Source of the DNA: JANQQC01 sp965262255
GTDB taxonomy: Bacteria; Pseudomonadota; Alphaproteobacteria; Caulobacterales; Hyphomonadaceae
Reading direction: 5' to 3'
Length of the DNA: 64,000 nucleotides
Assembly: GCA_965262255.1 (NCBI GenBank)
Contig: OZ253505.1
Span: forward strand, 3,658,001 to 3,722,000
Of the stretch, positions 10,601 through 19,900 are shown piece after piece. The position numbers were made by a program, and so were the translations under genes. Each line of letters starts with the position of its first letter. Position 1 is the stretch's first letter. Under the pieces are notes generated by a model. That model was not told the DNA's origin. It did no database searches and saw only the letters and a program-made list of their open reading frames with translations.

Positions 10601-11533
10601 TCAACATCGGTCGAACTTGCAAACAGCGAGGACCGTTCGGAATTGGAAGATTCTACTTCTAATAACAGACCGAACCCCGAAATTTACAACGAAACCTATC
10701 TTCAAGAAATTAGTTTCAAAAACACAGACGATACTTCCTCCATGACCGAAGAGACGACAGACAAAAACGATGAGTTAGGTGATTCGAATAGCGTTCACCA
10801 GGTAACATTGGCTAACGAAGACAATGAAAATCTAACTTCACTTCAAACTGAACTATGTCGAGAGAGTATAGATACAACATTCATAGAAGACAAACTACCA
10901 TCTTCTGATCTCGAAAGTGAAATAGAGACGGCAGCAACTAACAAATCTTCAACTTCACTAAACCTAAACGAGTTACGATTGAACGAGGAACTGCTTATAA
11001 AAATCTCCGATTCTCCTGACTCTATGAACAATAGTACGCCCTACTCTAATGCAATAGTGACAGAATATGATAGCAAGACAGTTACACTCAGCATTCAAGA
11101 TTCTCAACAGGTCATAAAACACGATGACCCACTGCTCAAATCTGCAGAGTTCGGATATGCCAGCCCTCCTCAATCCTCTAATATTTCGACATCTGATGAT
11201 GTCGTTATGGTCTTACGGTCGCAAGACAACGTTACTCCCGAAATACTCAATTTATTGATCAACTCAGCTCTAAATTCGAAGAACATGGTCATTTTCGTTG
11301 ATGATAGAGAGAAACTTGCAGAATCTATAGAATCCCTATGCTCTGCAGTAGTCCACTTGCCCACTCTTGATAGAAGCTGCGAGAGTCAGTTTGAAACCGA
11401 GACAAAATTAGACTCTCAAGTTAGTTACTCACACGAACCCGACAGCTCCGGGCCAGTTCATCCTGAATCGCTGCAATCAAGCGATTTTGCCACAGATAAA
11501 CCGATAGATTTTGAAATGGAACTTGGCCGGTAA
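7664..11533 (+). CDS. Orphan MobF-family conjugative relaxase with degenerate helicase and long disordered tail
   Basis: 1289 aa. Residues 1-300 match the TrwC/TraI relaxase fold: a catalytic tyrosine pair Y17-Y18 (SYYGEGNY), PGNDITFAPPKDVSLM around 87-102, and the metal-binding histidines H156, H167 and H169 (NHDVSRENDPHLHTH). This would nick and covalently hold one strand at oriT. After about residue 470 there is a ghost of the RecD-like helicase (LSPDQENAIHAILVS...), but the Walker A loop reads GYPGSGEI where GK-T/S is expected, so ATP binding is probably lost. From about 660 to the end the protein is rich in Ser, Asn, Asp, Glu and Thr with little predicted order. The start follows AGGAGAAATCCT. 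No type IV secretion, coupling protein or replication gene is present, so the relaxase would depend on helper functions or be a relic of an integrated plasmid. Confidence 0.85.
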   Translation: MTVNLWKISSTKFAVSYYGEGNYNSNRPDQFERSQWQGKGAELLGLSGRVDIESLARVLNGDTLDGRCIGQRQGQTFNSAIRRNRTPGNDITFAPPKDVSLMYYLGGDDRIQIAHENAVTKTLNWLERKMTIPNSPIDRRNCWDENRKIVVAKFNHDVSRENDPHLHTHALIINMVNDLGRWSALNSFHHFLHSAVIEFAYDRYLKRSLREFGYQLGVDTNKKKEWFISGVSRDAVDEFSSRRLQITEKLSSQKFSNHKVMSNVERETRDSKTETPIGDLSLNWEERGRDWIHQLRDLCDLAKRRTQEQLIDSCLSEKLLTSKEFDSRRARFAKEFFISSPDSENEEHDPYALRRNGSERDYATRASVSYGLRCAEQFGKTITIHSVRKRACKFAVDGVTIDDIDKQIQELIEENKDSFKYDALGQKLITPNIIPEERKFRPFLDLGGKNLLPTTLLRRNEHFANVDLSPDQENAIHAILVSRNLLIGVEGYPGSGEIADSDRTSKLCNDIIEALDDKTQPVIGIITCRSATKELTSKPNFYQYETLDDNKIKKLKRSNSIQNPIIIVDVTNLTASTLLLQKLEKCMKLNPKRIVLFDNLNLSKLPSTKRHAYSVLQKAGIEAAIVNDIDKLKHVCEQTNTSIHQLRSAIRRIGASITVNFSSNDVLDDIFKHLNLLDHQTKPSHGLGQHYSQNHGKDSKDTQNYSNALNDMHRRPISISGNSENHIAEAQRPTNTAEETQKAITQSDAEQIDGIHRNNNDRFPSQKYVNRNEAEQSRETQRNSNTLDMSITSSSSITPFSSNLNSIDTTKNDTKTVTFSEIFKNSSKTQLSPKGLRVRSHLFSNWADRNISIVIPDPDLRDSYNQKIRQKLIELGMLGDKITLASSVRSEDKSKTVRTIQTPSENSRAAKNDPKKERADNGNLRLGTDQPNEIAKSQNTQDSVDSSESNESFVSINSMFSKYNQNYANSGLDEHISRLSTSVELANSEDRSELEDSTSNNRPNPEIYNETYLQEISFKNTDDTSSMTEETTDKNDELGDSNSVHQVTLANEDNENLTSLQTELCRESIDTTFIEDKLPSSDLESEIETAATNKSSTSLNLNELRLNEELLIKISDSPDSMNNSTPYSNAIVTEYDSKTVTLSIQDSQQVIKHDDPLLKSAEFGYASPPQSSNISTSDDVVMVLRSQDNVTPEILNLLINSALNSKNMVIFVDDREKLAESIESLCSAVVHLPTLDRSCESQFETETKLDSQVSYSHEPDSSGPVHPESLQSSDFATDKPIDFEMELGR

Positions 11534-11593
11534 CTCTCTGGAGGATTTTCGGTGTCAGGACAGAACGAAAGTTACACAAGCAAACGCGTAACG

Positions 11594-11886
11594 TTACTTC
11601 TGTATTTTATCTCGAACTAAGTCGATATAACCTTTTTCAGACAAGCTACATTCAATCAAATCAGAAAAGTCAGCGTTCGAAATTTTACACTGAACAGCCA
11701 TAGCAGATATTAATTTCTTTGACAGATCATCTTTGACAGATCAATATTGTTCCCTCCGTAGCTGACCCAAATAACTATATTAGTGCGCGCACCTCAATGG
11801 TAAAATCGGTAACGAATATGTTTCGTTCCAGTCTCGACCACAAGGCCTTCACTCTTTAAACTTTTCTTAATTCGTCCTCTTTTCAC
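11594..11886 (-). pseudogene. Broken small gene downstream of the 224-aa gene
   Basis: A minus-strand frame starting at GTG 11886, one base after the stop of the upstream gene, reads MKRGRIKKSLKSEGL...TGTKHIRYRFYH, then a TGA, then GARTNIVIWVSYGGNNIDLSK. A tandem duplication of 14 bases (GATCTGTCAAAGA-T/A) then shifts the frame, and the protein resumes as KKLISAMAVQCKISNAD...DLVRDKIQK with a stop at 11594. Joined, it would be a protein of about 90 aa resembling small proteins I know only as hypothetical, with a G-K-x-T / S-x-G / L-x-x-x-M-x-x-Q-x-x-L pattern. One nonsense change and one duplication indicate recent inactivation. Confidence 0.55.
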
Positions 11887-11887
11887 C

Positions 11888-12562
11888 TCAACGCCCTATT
11901 CGTCTAAAAAACGTATGCTTCAATGTATTACGGAGTGTTTTTGCGCCATTACTAAAGTTCGTTTCGTCCTCGTCTACAAAAGCTTCCCACAAAATTTCAA
12001 TCCACTGTCGACAATACTCTTTCAATTCATATCTCGAGCTGCCCGTTACTCCTATATTTAGTTCCTCGTTCCGTCCATGATAGAATTGCCCACTCTCATC
12101 TAGAGTAACGCTGACCTTGAATTTCGAATCTTTTGAAACCTCTAAATTCACAGGCACGACCTCTGCCAAGTCAATATCCGAAGCATCGACTGGTCGACAA
12201 CTCTCGATGAACTTGATTGAACGAGGAACTTCGTTCTTGTCGATATAAATTTTTCCAGATAGCTCGCATAACACATTGACGTTATTCAGGAGAGTCAGGG
12301 TAAACTGCTCCTCATAGACCGTCCATATCTTGCGAATCGAATGCGGAACGCCAATCAAAACCTCCTTAGATTTTGGGCGAACGGCGTAAACGTACCCAAT
12401 CATATCGGAACAGCTTTTAGAGAAAACTTGCACAGGCAACGAGAGAAAGTTCAATAATTTGGACATAATCGTGCGTCGTAGCCTACTTTGATCTATGATC
12501 GGGAAGTCGATTGCCTCGTTTTCACTACTAGGATTGGTTTGCATAACGGTACTCTCAAACAC
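11888..12562 (-). CDS. Hypothetical protein of 224 aa
   Basis: I do not recognise the family. The N-terminal 30 residues look flexible. The middle alternates beta-like stretches (IGYVYAVRPKSKEVLIGVP, LCELSGKIYIDKNE). The C-terminal 80 residues (EVSKDSKFKVSVTLDESGQ... YELKEYCRQWIEILWEAF) have the strand-strand-helix look of HicB-like antitoxin folds, a weak structural guess. It is followed one base later by the broken small gene, so the two formed an operon. Because small two-gene operons in islands are often toxin-antitoxin or immunity pairs, that is a reasonable but untested idea. The preferred start could also be internal, at the methionine near residue 7. Confidence 0.6.
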   Translation of the reverse strand: MFESTVMQTNPSSENEAIDFPIIDQSRLRRTIMSKLLNFLSLPVQVFSKSCSDMIGYVYAVRPKSKEVLIGVPHSIRKIWTVYEEQFTLTLLNNVNVLCELSGKIYIDKNEVPRSIKFIESCRPVDASDIDLAEVVPVNLEVSKDSKFKVSVTLDESGQFYHGRNEELNIGVTGSSRYELKEYCRQWIEILWEAFVDEDETNFSNGAKTLRNTLKHTFFRRIGR

Positions 12563-13296
12563 TATAACCTAAAACCAACTTGTCTGTCGATTCTTTCTAA
12601 CATTTGTATGGCCCTTGAAGGCTACAACAATTAACGATACTTTCTCAAGATCGGTTTCTCTCCACCATTGTACGGTATCCAAAAACCTTCAGTAAACTCT
12701 ATATGTTGTCAAAATAAGAGAACGTCACGATCAAATATCTTTCGTTCTACAATTTGCCCCCTGTATCTTACCCATTATACCACATATTTGAAGTTTTCAC
12801 CTCAAAGTCAAAAGAACAATCGAACTTTTTCGTTTCCTTGTCAATTTCGATCGAATCTGATTGTTTAGAATTGTGAACATATAGCGCACTGCAATAAGGC
12901 TATCTCTTTTTTGGAACATCATCTTAGAGAGATTTTACGTTAGAACTCAATAGCTACCGAGATGATAAGAAAAAAAGTTTCAAAAAGCATGTTCAGAAAT
13001 TCTGGTGAACCAAACACTAAGAGAACACACAAACTCCCCATTGTCCGATAGACTGACACCGTCTCACAGCGACCTTGGTCGAGTACTCTTTCCTTTATGT
13101 ACAGAGGGAAATTCTCTTTAGACTGCACTTCCCTCACGTCTCATTGACGTTTACAACCTTTTATGCTCATAGATTGGCTCCTAATAGCGATTACGGCGAA
13201 TTTTGGGAGCTGCTTGATCGCGAGAAGCGTTTTCAGGGGATTATAGTATCCTCTGAAAACGCTTTCTCCCTAAATTTGAAATTCTAAACTTAATCC
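12563..13296. other. Degenerate intergenic DNA with a remnant of the 982-aa methyltransferase 3' end
   Basis: No intact gene. The segment about 12985-13135 clearly matches the last codons and 3' flank of the two 982-aa methyltransferase genes (compare 17010-17130 and 20050-20165: shared GTGAACCAAACACTA, then GTCGAGTACTCTTTCC and ACAGA-GG). It is therefore the tail of a third, otherwise deleted copy. The rest (12563-12980, 13140-13296) shows nothing I can identify. Confidence 0.6.
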
Positions 13297-13745
13297 TACA
13301 GTACGATTGGATCGCGAAGCCTTTCTCGGAGTGGGCTTTGATCATCGTGCCGGCGATATTAGTGGATATAGGAATTGTTACAATCTCGACGGCGCAACTA
13401 ATGCATCATGTTCGTTGAACTTGCTACCTTCACAGATATCTAGTTCTGTGACCAAACCGTTATACTCGACTACGATTAATCGCATTCAACGGAATAGTGA
13501 GGCTTCACAACATGTTGCGGCAGAATGCTATCGAGGGCGTTTTCGCTCCTGAAGTTAGCAAGACATCTAGCTTGTTTGGAGTTGAAACGATAACGTCAGC
13601 TCAGATATCGAATACTAGCAAAAAGCTGGACGAAGGACTCAAACCATAGGAAGTATTGACCTTGGTGAGTTCCTCCCCCCTCCCCCAATCTGGTTTTGAT
13701 GCCGTATACGACAAATGCCGAGCAATAGTATCTGGCGACGGTCTA
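13297..13745 (+). pseudogene. IS256-family transposase, N-terminal remnant with frameshifts
   Basis: The plus strand reads LDREAFLGVGFDHRAGDISGY and then RN, the N-terminal signature of Mutator/IS256 transposases (a ReFLG...R-GYRNGY pattern). After 13520 the homology moves to another frame (ECY / EGVFAPEVSK ... ISNTSKKLDEGLKP) and then to a third (GFDAVYDKCRAIVSGDG, the FDAxYxKxR segment near the first catalytic Asp). At least two frameshifts and a C6-T-C5 run at 13674-13685 break it. No terminal repeats can be assigned. A C-terminal IS256 piece lies at 34.2 kb, but the two need not derive from one copy. Confidence 0.75.
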
Positions 13746-13753
13746 AAACATTA

Positions 13754-15004
13754 CTAAAGCTCTTTCACTTCCTTGACAAAATCTTCGAGTGACATTAGTT
13801 CATTACGAATCGCCTTTGGAAATGTTGCATGAAAAGGCTTAGGAACTATTAACTTCACTCCGGATTCCTTCATTTCGGCATATTGATTCTCCGATATACC
13901 CTCCTGCAAAGTCAATAAATGTTTGATTTTTACTCTTCGGGATTCATTAAGTATCTGCCTCCATCGGTCGCGGCATGTAGTTTTCACGGCCAATAATCGA
14001 AGCCGCTCAACTGGATAGTCTAAGTCGAGGAAAACTTGAGAATTAGGAAACACGAAATCTGGACGACGATTCTCAGCTAATATCGGCGAATAAGAGAAGC
14101 TGATTTCAGATTCTAAGCCTTCCTCTTCCAATATTCGCAAAGTATGGAGTTCGAGCGAACGCCCCGATCGTGCTTTTCGACTCTGAAGAATACTGTTCGC
14201 TTTACCCAAAAACTCTGATAAATTTTCAAAACCCGATAGTATTCTCGGAGTCCAATATGCTTCCTCAATGCTACGATAAACGTCCCATTCACATTTTCTT
14301 CGTCGATACAAACGTTCATCAGGAGACAAGTAACTCTTTGGCACTAGCTCTACTGTTTTCTCAATTATTTCCGCACATGACGGAAATCGTTCTAACCACG
14401 ATACCGGAATCTGATCAGGTGTTAACCAACATGATTTTTTTCTTCTTCGCCGAGAGTAAAACTCGGAAGGATTACGCTCAGATTCAGGTTTCCAAAGAAT
14501 GAACTGTTTGGGTTCAATTTCGCCAAAAACATCCTCGAATAGATCAACTTCTTCCGAACTTTTGGACACCCAAGCATTACAAACTCTGTGATTGTCTTCC
14601 GTCAGGAATACAAAAGCTACTACTGCACCCGTACTGTCCGGTGCTAGTAGAGTTGACTTCGCACCACCGAAATTTGTGAAACGAACCTCATCCCGTGTTC
14701 CCCCACGCATTCTATTGTTGTACCATACAACTCGTATAATTCTTCTGTCGTTCGACGGACTCAATATCAGACTAAACCTCAAGTCTGGATTCTCAACTTC
14801 GGGTCTGTTTAGTTCCGGGAATATTTCAAACGACAAGTTTTTTGGAATGTATGGGCCAGCCTGATGCCCTCCCGAGGCTAGAGTATCGTTGGCAGACAGC
14901 CTCTTTAGTATCCATATGGCACTGCTGTCAGAGTTCTTTTCAATCCATTGTTTAAGATTTGACATGGTCGCTTGATCGATTCTTTGATGAAGTTCAATAA
15001 ACAA
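13754..15004 (-). CDS. EcoRII-like type II (IIE) restriction endonuclease
   Basis: 416 aa, close to the 404 aa of EcoRII. The C-terminal half carries the EcoRII catalytic core: ENRRPDFVFPNS (about 307-318), then PVERLRLLAVKTTCRDRWRQIL (about 331-352), where the PD and K of the PD-(D/E)xK fold lie, then KHLLTLQEGISENQ. The N-terminal half corresponds to the EcoRII-N effector domain that makes the enzyme need a second target copy. EcoRII cuts CCWGG; the target here is inferred, not shown. The real start may be the methionine at about residue 14 (MSNLKQWIEK), matching the usual N-terminus. It lies 62 bases downstream of the C5 methyltransferase in the same direction, the usual M-then-R order that lets protection come first. 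Confidence 0.9.
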   Translation of the reverse strand: MFIELHQRIDQATMSNLKQWIEKNSDSSAIWILKRLSANDTLASGGHQAGPYIPKNLSFEIFPELNRPEVENPDLRFSLILSPSNDRRIIRVVWYNNRMRGGTRDEVRFTNFGGAKSTLLAPDSTGAVVAFVFLTEDNHRVCNAWVSKSSEEVDLFEDVFGEIEPKQFILWKPESERNPSEFYSRRRRKKSCWLTPDQIPVSWLERFPSCAEIIEKTVELVPKSYLSPDERLYRRRKCEWDVYRSIEEAYWTPRILSGFENLSEFLGKANSILQSRKARSGRSLELHTLRILEEEGLESEISFSYSPILAENRRPDFVFPNSQVFLDLDYPVERLRLLAVKTTCRDRWRQILNESRRVKIKHLLTLQEGISENQYAEMKESGVKLIVPKPFHATFPKAIRNELMSLEDFVKEVKEL

Positions 15005-15066
15005 GCAAACTCAGAATGAGAGTCTTATACAAACCTAATGACCGAGTGGACAGTTAGTACAATGTG

Positions 15067-16188
15067 TCACGAAACCGAACGTTGCAAGTATGGTTTCATA
15101 AAATTTGCTACTGCTCTAACCACTGGGACTGCGACCGAATTACCAAATTGCTTGTACGCCTGTGTATCGGACACCGGAATTTTAAACAGACTTTCATTTG
15201 GACTGTCGAATCCCATCAATCGAGCGCACTCTCGAGGTGTCAATCGTCTCGGTCTACCCGATGAACGTTCCACAAGGATTTCTGATCCATCTTTGTAGTA
15301 ACGAGCGGATAAAGTTCTCGCGATATGATTCGGAGAAACAAGTCCATATCCGAAGCCGTTTCCTTTCTTTCGGTGTCGCTCCGCGTAGTCTTGAAGATAT
15401 TGCCATAAATGATCCGACAGCACATACTTATCGCTGACCACTCCCAATCTTCCCACGGTATAAGGATCCTCGGCGACTTCGTTTCCATTTTCTGAATGAA
15501 GTATTTGACTTAGCTTGGGGCCGTTATTTGGGTTTGGTATCTCAAAATTTCCGAAATCAAACCCGACATCATTCTTGAAACCCACGATAAAAAGTCTTTC
15601 TCGTTTCTGTGGCAACCAAGACCTTGCATTGATAACTCTATAGCTGAGTGAATAACCTAGTCCATCCTCAAAAAGTCTTCGAATAACGGTAAAAGTCCGA
15701 CCCTTATTATGGCTCAAAAGATTCTTGACGTTCTCTAGCACGATTGCCTGCGGCTGACGGGCTTTAACGATTCGTGCGATATCAAAAATTAGCGTCCCCT
15801 GAACTTCACACGCAAATCCGTGGGCTTTGTTCAGGGAATTACGCTTCGATACCCCCGCAATAGAAAAAGGTTGACACGGGAAACCAGCCAGTAAAACGTT
15901 GTGATTCGGTATCGCATCTTCCGAAATGCGGCTAATATCCCCTGAAATATCATGCTTATCGAGTGGGAAATTGGCTCGGTAAGTTTGCTGACAAAATTTG
16001 TCCCATTCACTCGTATAAACGCACCGCCCATTAATGGATTCAAAACCGTACCTAAGTCCGCCAATTCCTGCAAATAAGTCTATAAACGTGAAGTCAACAG
16101 AATCACGAACTGTTTCGCTTGAAGAGTTAGTTTCCGAGAAACTCTTCAACTGAGCGGACGCAGGATCGTTTGTTTTACACTTTGACAT
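15067..16188 (-). CDS. DNA (cytosine-5) methyltransferase, EcoRII/Dcm type
   Basis: 373 aa. All main C5-methylase motifs are visible: motif I DLFAGIGGLRYGF (37-49), motif IV GFPCQPFSIAG with catalytic C105, motif VI ENV at 152-154, motif VIII QKRERLF around 194, and the C-terminal motifs IX and X (RRLTPRECARLMGF, and QFGNSVAVPVV near the end). It methylates the 5-position of a cytosine in the target and protects it from the neighbouring EcoRII-like endonuclease. The N-terminal 30 residues before the first motif are Ser/Thr-rich. An extended -10 and a palindrome lie 56-82 bases upstream; self-repression has been reported for M.EcoRII, so autoregulation is plausible here. Confidence 0.93.
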   Translation of the reverse strand: MSKCKTNDPASAQLKSFSETNSSSETVRDSVDFTFIDLFAGIGGLRYGFESINGRCVYTSEWDKFCQQTYRANFPLDKHDISGDISRISEDAIPNHNVLLAGFPCQPFSIAGVSKRNSLNKAHGFACEVQGTLIFDIARIVKARQPQAIVLENVKNLLSHNKGRTFTVIRRLFEDGLGYSLSYRVINARSWLPQKRERLFIVGFKNDVGFDFGNFEIPNPNNGPKLSQILHSENGNEVAEDPYTVGRLGVVSDKYVLSDHLWQYLQDYAERHRKKGNGFGYGLVSPNHIARTLSARYYKDGSEILVERSSGRPRRLTPRECARLMGFDSPNESLFKIPVSDTQAYKQFGNSVAVPVVRAVANFMKPYLQRSVS

Positions 16189-16243
16189 TATTGACCTAAA
16201 CTTCTAATCAAATGATAGGCGGATTTTTGAATAGTAACAAGAC

Positions 16244-16270
16244 CGCAAAATTCGTATTTTGCGAATTATA
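16244..16270 (-). promoter_or_regulatory. Candidate promoter and operator of the C5 methyltransferase
   Basis: On the minus strand an extended -10 (TGTGTATAAT, TATAAT at 16265-16270) is followed by a perfect inverted repeat CGCAAAA-TACGAA-TTTTGCG at 16244-16263, which would cover the start of transcription. No good -35 is seen. The layout suits an operator bound by the methylase itself or a hairpin at the 5' end of the mRNA. Confidence 0.45.
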
Positions 16271-16360
16271 CACAATAGACTAAAATTCGCTAAACGACAA
16301 GATTTTCGTTTAATGTCAATCGCAGAAATTTCCTGCATCAACATTACTGCTATGACAAAG

Positions 16361-16943
16361 TAGAGACTATTGCATAATACGGTAATTGAGACAATATCAG
16401 CTATGATACGGAGATTCTCAACAGAGGCAGGGGCGATTTCGTTTGTTTTAGAGTGCAAATGGGGAGCAAATTGAGGAATTCTAGATTGTGCGTCGGCATT
16501 ATGCACAAATCTACTCGAAAAACACCACTCACTGACTGGCAGAAAGACTTCAATGACGAAGTTGCGAAAGAGAGATGGAAGGTCAAACAGAGTTATGGGA
16601 CATTGAAACGAAGGTTTGACGCTTCAATATCAAACTATGTGAGTTTGCCTAAAGTATCGGCTGAAATGCTTTGAAGGCCGCTTGCTAAAACCTGCTAAAG
16701 GCGACAAATATAATCGCTCCAAAGGCCATATTACAACCTACATACCCGCCTCGGACACTGCATATTCTTCTGAAAGCGGCCAAAAATCGGTAAAACAGAA
16801 CGTATTGCGACAGAACAAACACCGATAAACGCCTAAAATTCCAAAAATTACTCGAGAGAATCGATCGTTGTCAACCAATTTTTGTTCAATTTTACCAATT
16901 TTTCGTCATTTTCTATCGTTTTTCGTATTGTGCAACAGTCTCA
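16361..16943 (+). mobile_element. IS5-family remnant with transposase C-terminal fragment
   Basis: The ends are imperfect inverted repeats: (T)AGAGACTATTGCATAATAC at 16361-16380 and GTGCAACAGTCTCA ending at 16943. Inside, the plus strand from about 16497 reads IMHKSTRKTPLTDWQKDFN and WKVKQSYGTLKRRFD, the C-terminal signature of IS5 transposases (the Y-x-x-x-x-K-R-R region), then breaks down after 16672 by a frameshift. The first part of the transposase is missing. The left 120 bases are shared with the short element at 32868-33020. Confidence 0.75.
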
Positions 16944-16999
16944 GGTTGTACATTGAAACTCAACGGCTACCCACATGACCAGAAAAGAACCCCAAATGG

Positions 17000-19900
17000 C
17001 TTCTAACACAGTTTTAGTGAACCAAACACTACGTCAACGCACAAGCTCCGCATTGTCAGTTAGACTGAAACCACGTCACATCTACTGTGGTCGAGTACTC
17101 TTTCCACCATGAACAGAAGGTTCAGAAGACCACTTGTTTCGTAGCAATGCTAAAGACTCCATAACGTCTTGCGACTGTTTTAACATATCTAAGAGAACTG
17201 CGTTATCAAGAGCTATTCGCGCTTCGTCTCTCCAAGCCTCATTTGCTGGTAAGAACTCAACAGTCAGAAAATCGTTAAAGATTGCGTTTGCATCAGACAG
17301 CTGCGATTTTGACATAGTACGAACATCCAAAACGGGCAGGGATGGAATCAATGTGATTGACAACATGGATCGTCCAGGTTGTTGACGAGTTCCCGTTAAC
17401 CAGTGAGAAAACAACCCGATCGATGTATTCAACCATAATACAATAGGTACTTCGTATGAATTATTGTGACACTTGAAACTTGGCCAAGCGCGCCCACCAA
17501 TTACCGGTTCAGTGGAACGACATGCGGCAAGTGACTGAGAGTTAAGACGAAAATCTCTATTAATCAAAAGACGACCAGCGTGTCGATTCCAAAATGAGTC
17601 TGCTTTTTCCCTCATTCCATCGCGAGGTTGTCCCTGTTTATCCGGCTGAACCACAATTGTGTTTTCTCGACCAGATTTAACATTATGTGCCCACAATACC
17701 GGGTAAGTTGGAGTTTCTTCTATATTCAAGTCTACGACATCAAAAATTCCATTAGGTTTACCATTTATCTCATAATGTATTGGGCCACGTTCGCCTAGTT
17801 GTTCTAGCTTAACAACTGGGAGATTAAGAGCAGACGACCGTCTGGGAAGTGTAAGCGACCCTTGAGATAGTTGCAAAGCTATTCTGGATATTTCAGAATC
17901 CCGCACACGGATAACTCCGGGAAGGCCGATCTCATTGTTGAATCCCTGTTTCGAGGTTATACAGTGACCAATCGAATTCTTCATTTCGGAATCCAGATAA
18001 AGCTCATTCACCGTTTCCTTGTCACTTTTCTGACGTAAATTTTCACGAATGGTCTTTGAGAAATGGAAAGCTTCCAGTAATGATACAGGTCGCCGTCTTA
18101 GGTTGACAAAGTCAACTGGAGTTTTCCCTTCAACTTCGGTTGAATTTCTCGTTGCAAGTACAAGAATTTCAGCCATTCCCGTATCAGAAGAAAATGCTGC
18201 TTTCTTTGAGCTTACCTCGCTAATACTAATCACGATGATACCGTGATACCGTTTCTCGAGCAAATGTCTAGCCGCTGACCAAGCCTCGCCAGACGCGAAG
18301 GTTGAAGGTAAGACTAAGGCTACAACGCCTCCTGGTTTTACCTTCGAATCGGCAAGATCAATAAAATTCGATGCTAAACCTGCCAACCCGTTCCCTGCCT
18401 GGTTTTCTCGTTTTATTTTTTTCAACTTATCGGACATTCTGCGCTGTTCATGAGCCTTGGTTCCGAACGCAGCAAATGACGGAACAAGTATTCCCTTTTT
18501 CTTTCCTTCATGTCCGACGGGCCGTGTAAAAGGAGGATTCATAATCACGAGGTCAAACGTCTCATGGGGAAGATCTACTGGTTTCTCATCAATGTCTCCT
18601 TCTCCCCTTAAATGATCTTGCCTTATTCTGAATTCTGGAAACGTGTTTTCTTGGTTGATTAGTTCCAAAGCACCGATAAACACATCTTTTCCGGTGCTTG
18701 CTTCCATCTCACCGTATTTCAAAGTAATGATTTGTGTATTCTTGAATGTCACAGTCGGGTGTGCGCTTGATAGAATCGAGGTAGTAAGATGGCTTGCAGC
18801 AGGCATAATATCTGTGCCAATCAGAACTTTTTCAATCATACTCGCGTGTAAATTCGCATCGTCTGCTCCGTTTGCCGATCGTCTATACCTCGAAAGAATG
18901 GCTCCAAAACTTGCATTTAGAAGCGCACCCGTTCCACATGCAAAATCAGCAATTTTCAACTGAGTTATTGACTGTTTATCTGACCAATCCGAAGGAAGTC
19001 TTGATACAGCAAGTTCCGCTAACAAAGTTGCTGAGCTTGGTAACGTATAGTAAGTTGCTAAAAACTTTCTGTCGGTGATTAGTCTTTGAAACATTCTGCC
19101 ACTTAGATCGTGTTGACTAGTCGCTCCTAACGATTCAAGGCGGTTTACGACGTCAATCAAGAGATTCATTATGCGGGTAACTGTATGTTCATAAATTGGT
19201 GCAAGAATCTTTAAGGCTATGTCAAATATCGGCCAGTAACTATAGTTGTCACGAATCTTTACCCATTCACTAAAAATTCGTGTTTTGGAGTAAACACCTT
19301 GAAATTTCAAATCATCGAATGACTTGATATCTTTATGTCCTGCAATCAAAGTGTGAAAAGAAACTGCATTTGCAACGATCGCCATCGCCATTCTAGTCGT
19401 TTGTTGATTTTCATCTTGTCGAAGACATTCGGCAATCCTGTCTAATGTGTTGTATCCTTTTTGAACTGAAAACCTGAGTAACTTAGCCGCACGATCAATG
19501 CCATCCTCTAAAATTGTCACGCTTTCGGCGATCCTGTTCTCAGATAACGAAGTATACTCGATAAAACTAGCCAATTCGCTAAGATCGCCCGAAATCCAGC
19601 CCTTGTCGGGCCAACGAATAGGTTCGTGTAACACATCTTCGTCCGAACAAGAGTAAAGACAGTACTCATATTTTTCCGCCATTACCAGATTGTAAAGATC
19701 TCCTTGTTGAACTGATTTAAGGTCTTGTGGCAGACGCAAGGCTATAGCCTGTTCGATCATGTGTGAGTTGAGTGTGAAAATTTTTCCCAATCTAGATTTC
19801 GCATCCTCTTCAACTGTATGAGCTGGAGCAAACTCTGTTTCAATAGCAACTGGTATACCGGTCGGATGATTGAATAAGATGTCTACTCTTTGACTTGGAT

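Noticed and set aside
12668..13287. Small open frames between the 224-aa gene and the IS256 remnant
   Set aside because: No family likeness, no ribosome sites, and part of the region is the 3' remnant of the methyltransferase gene.
13754..15004. Very-short-patch repair or Z1-system nuclease next to the C5 methylase
   Set aside because: Length and the VKTTCRDRWRQIL / GISENQ stretches match EcoRII endonuclease instead.
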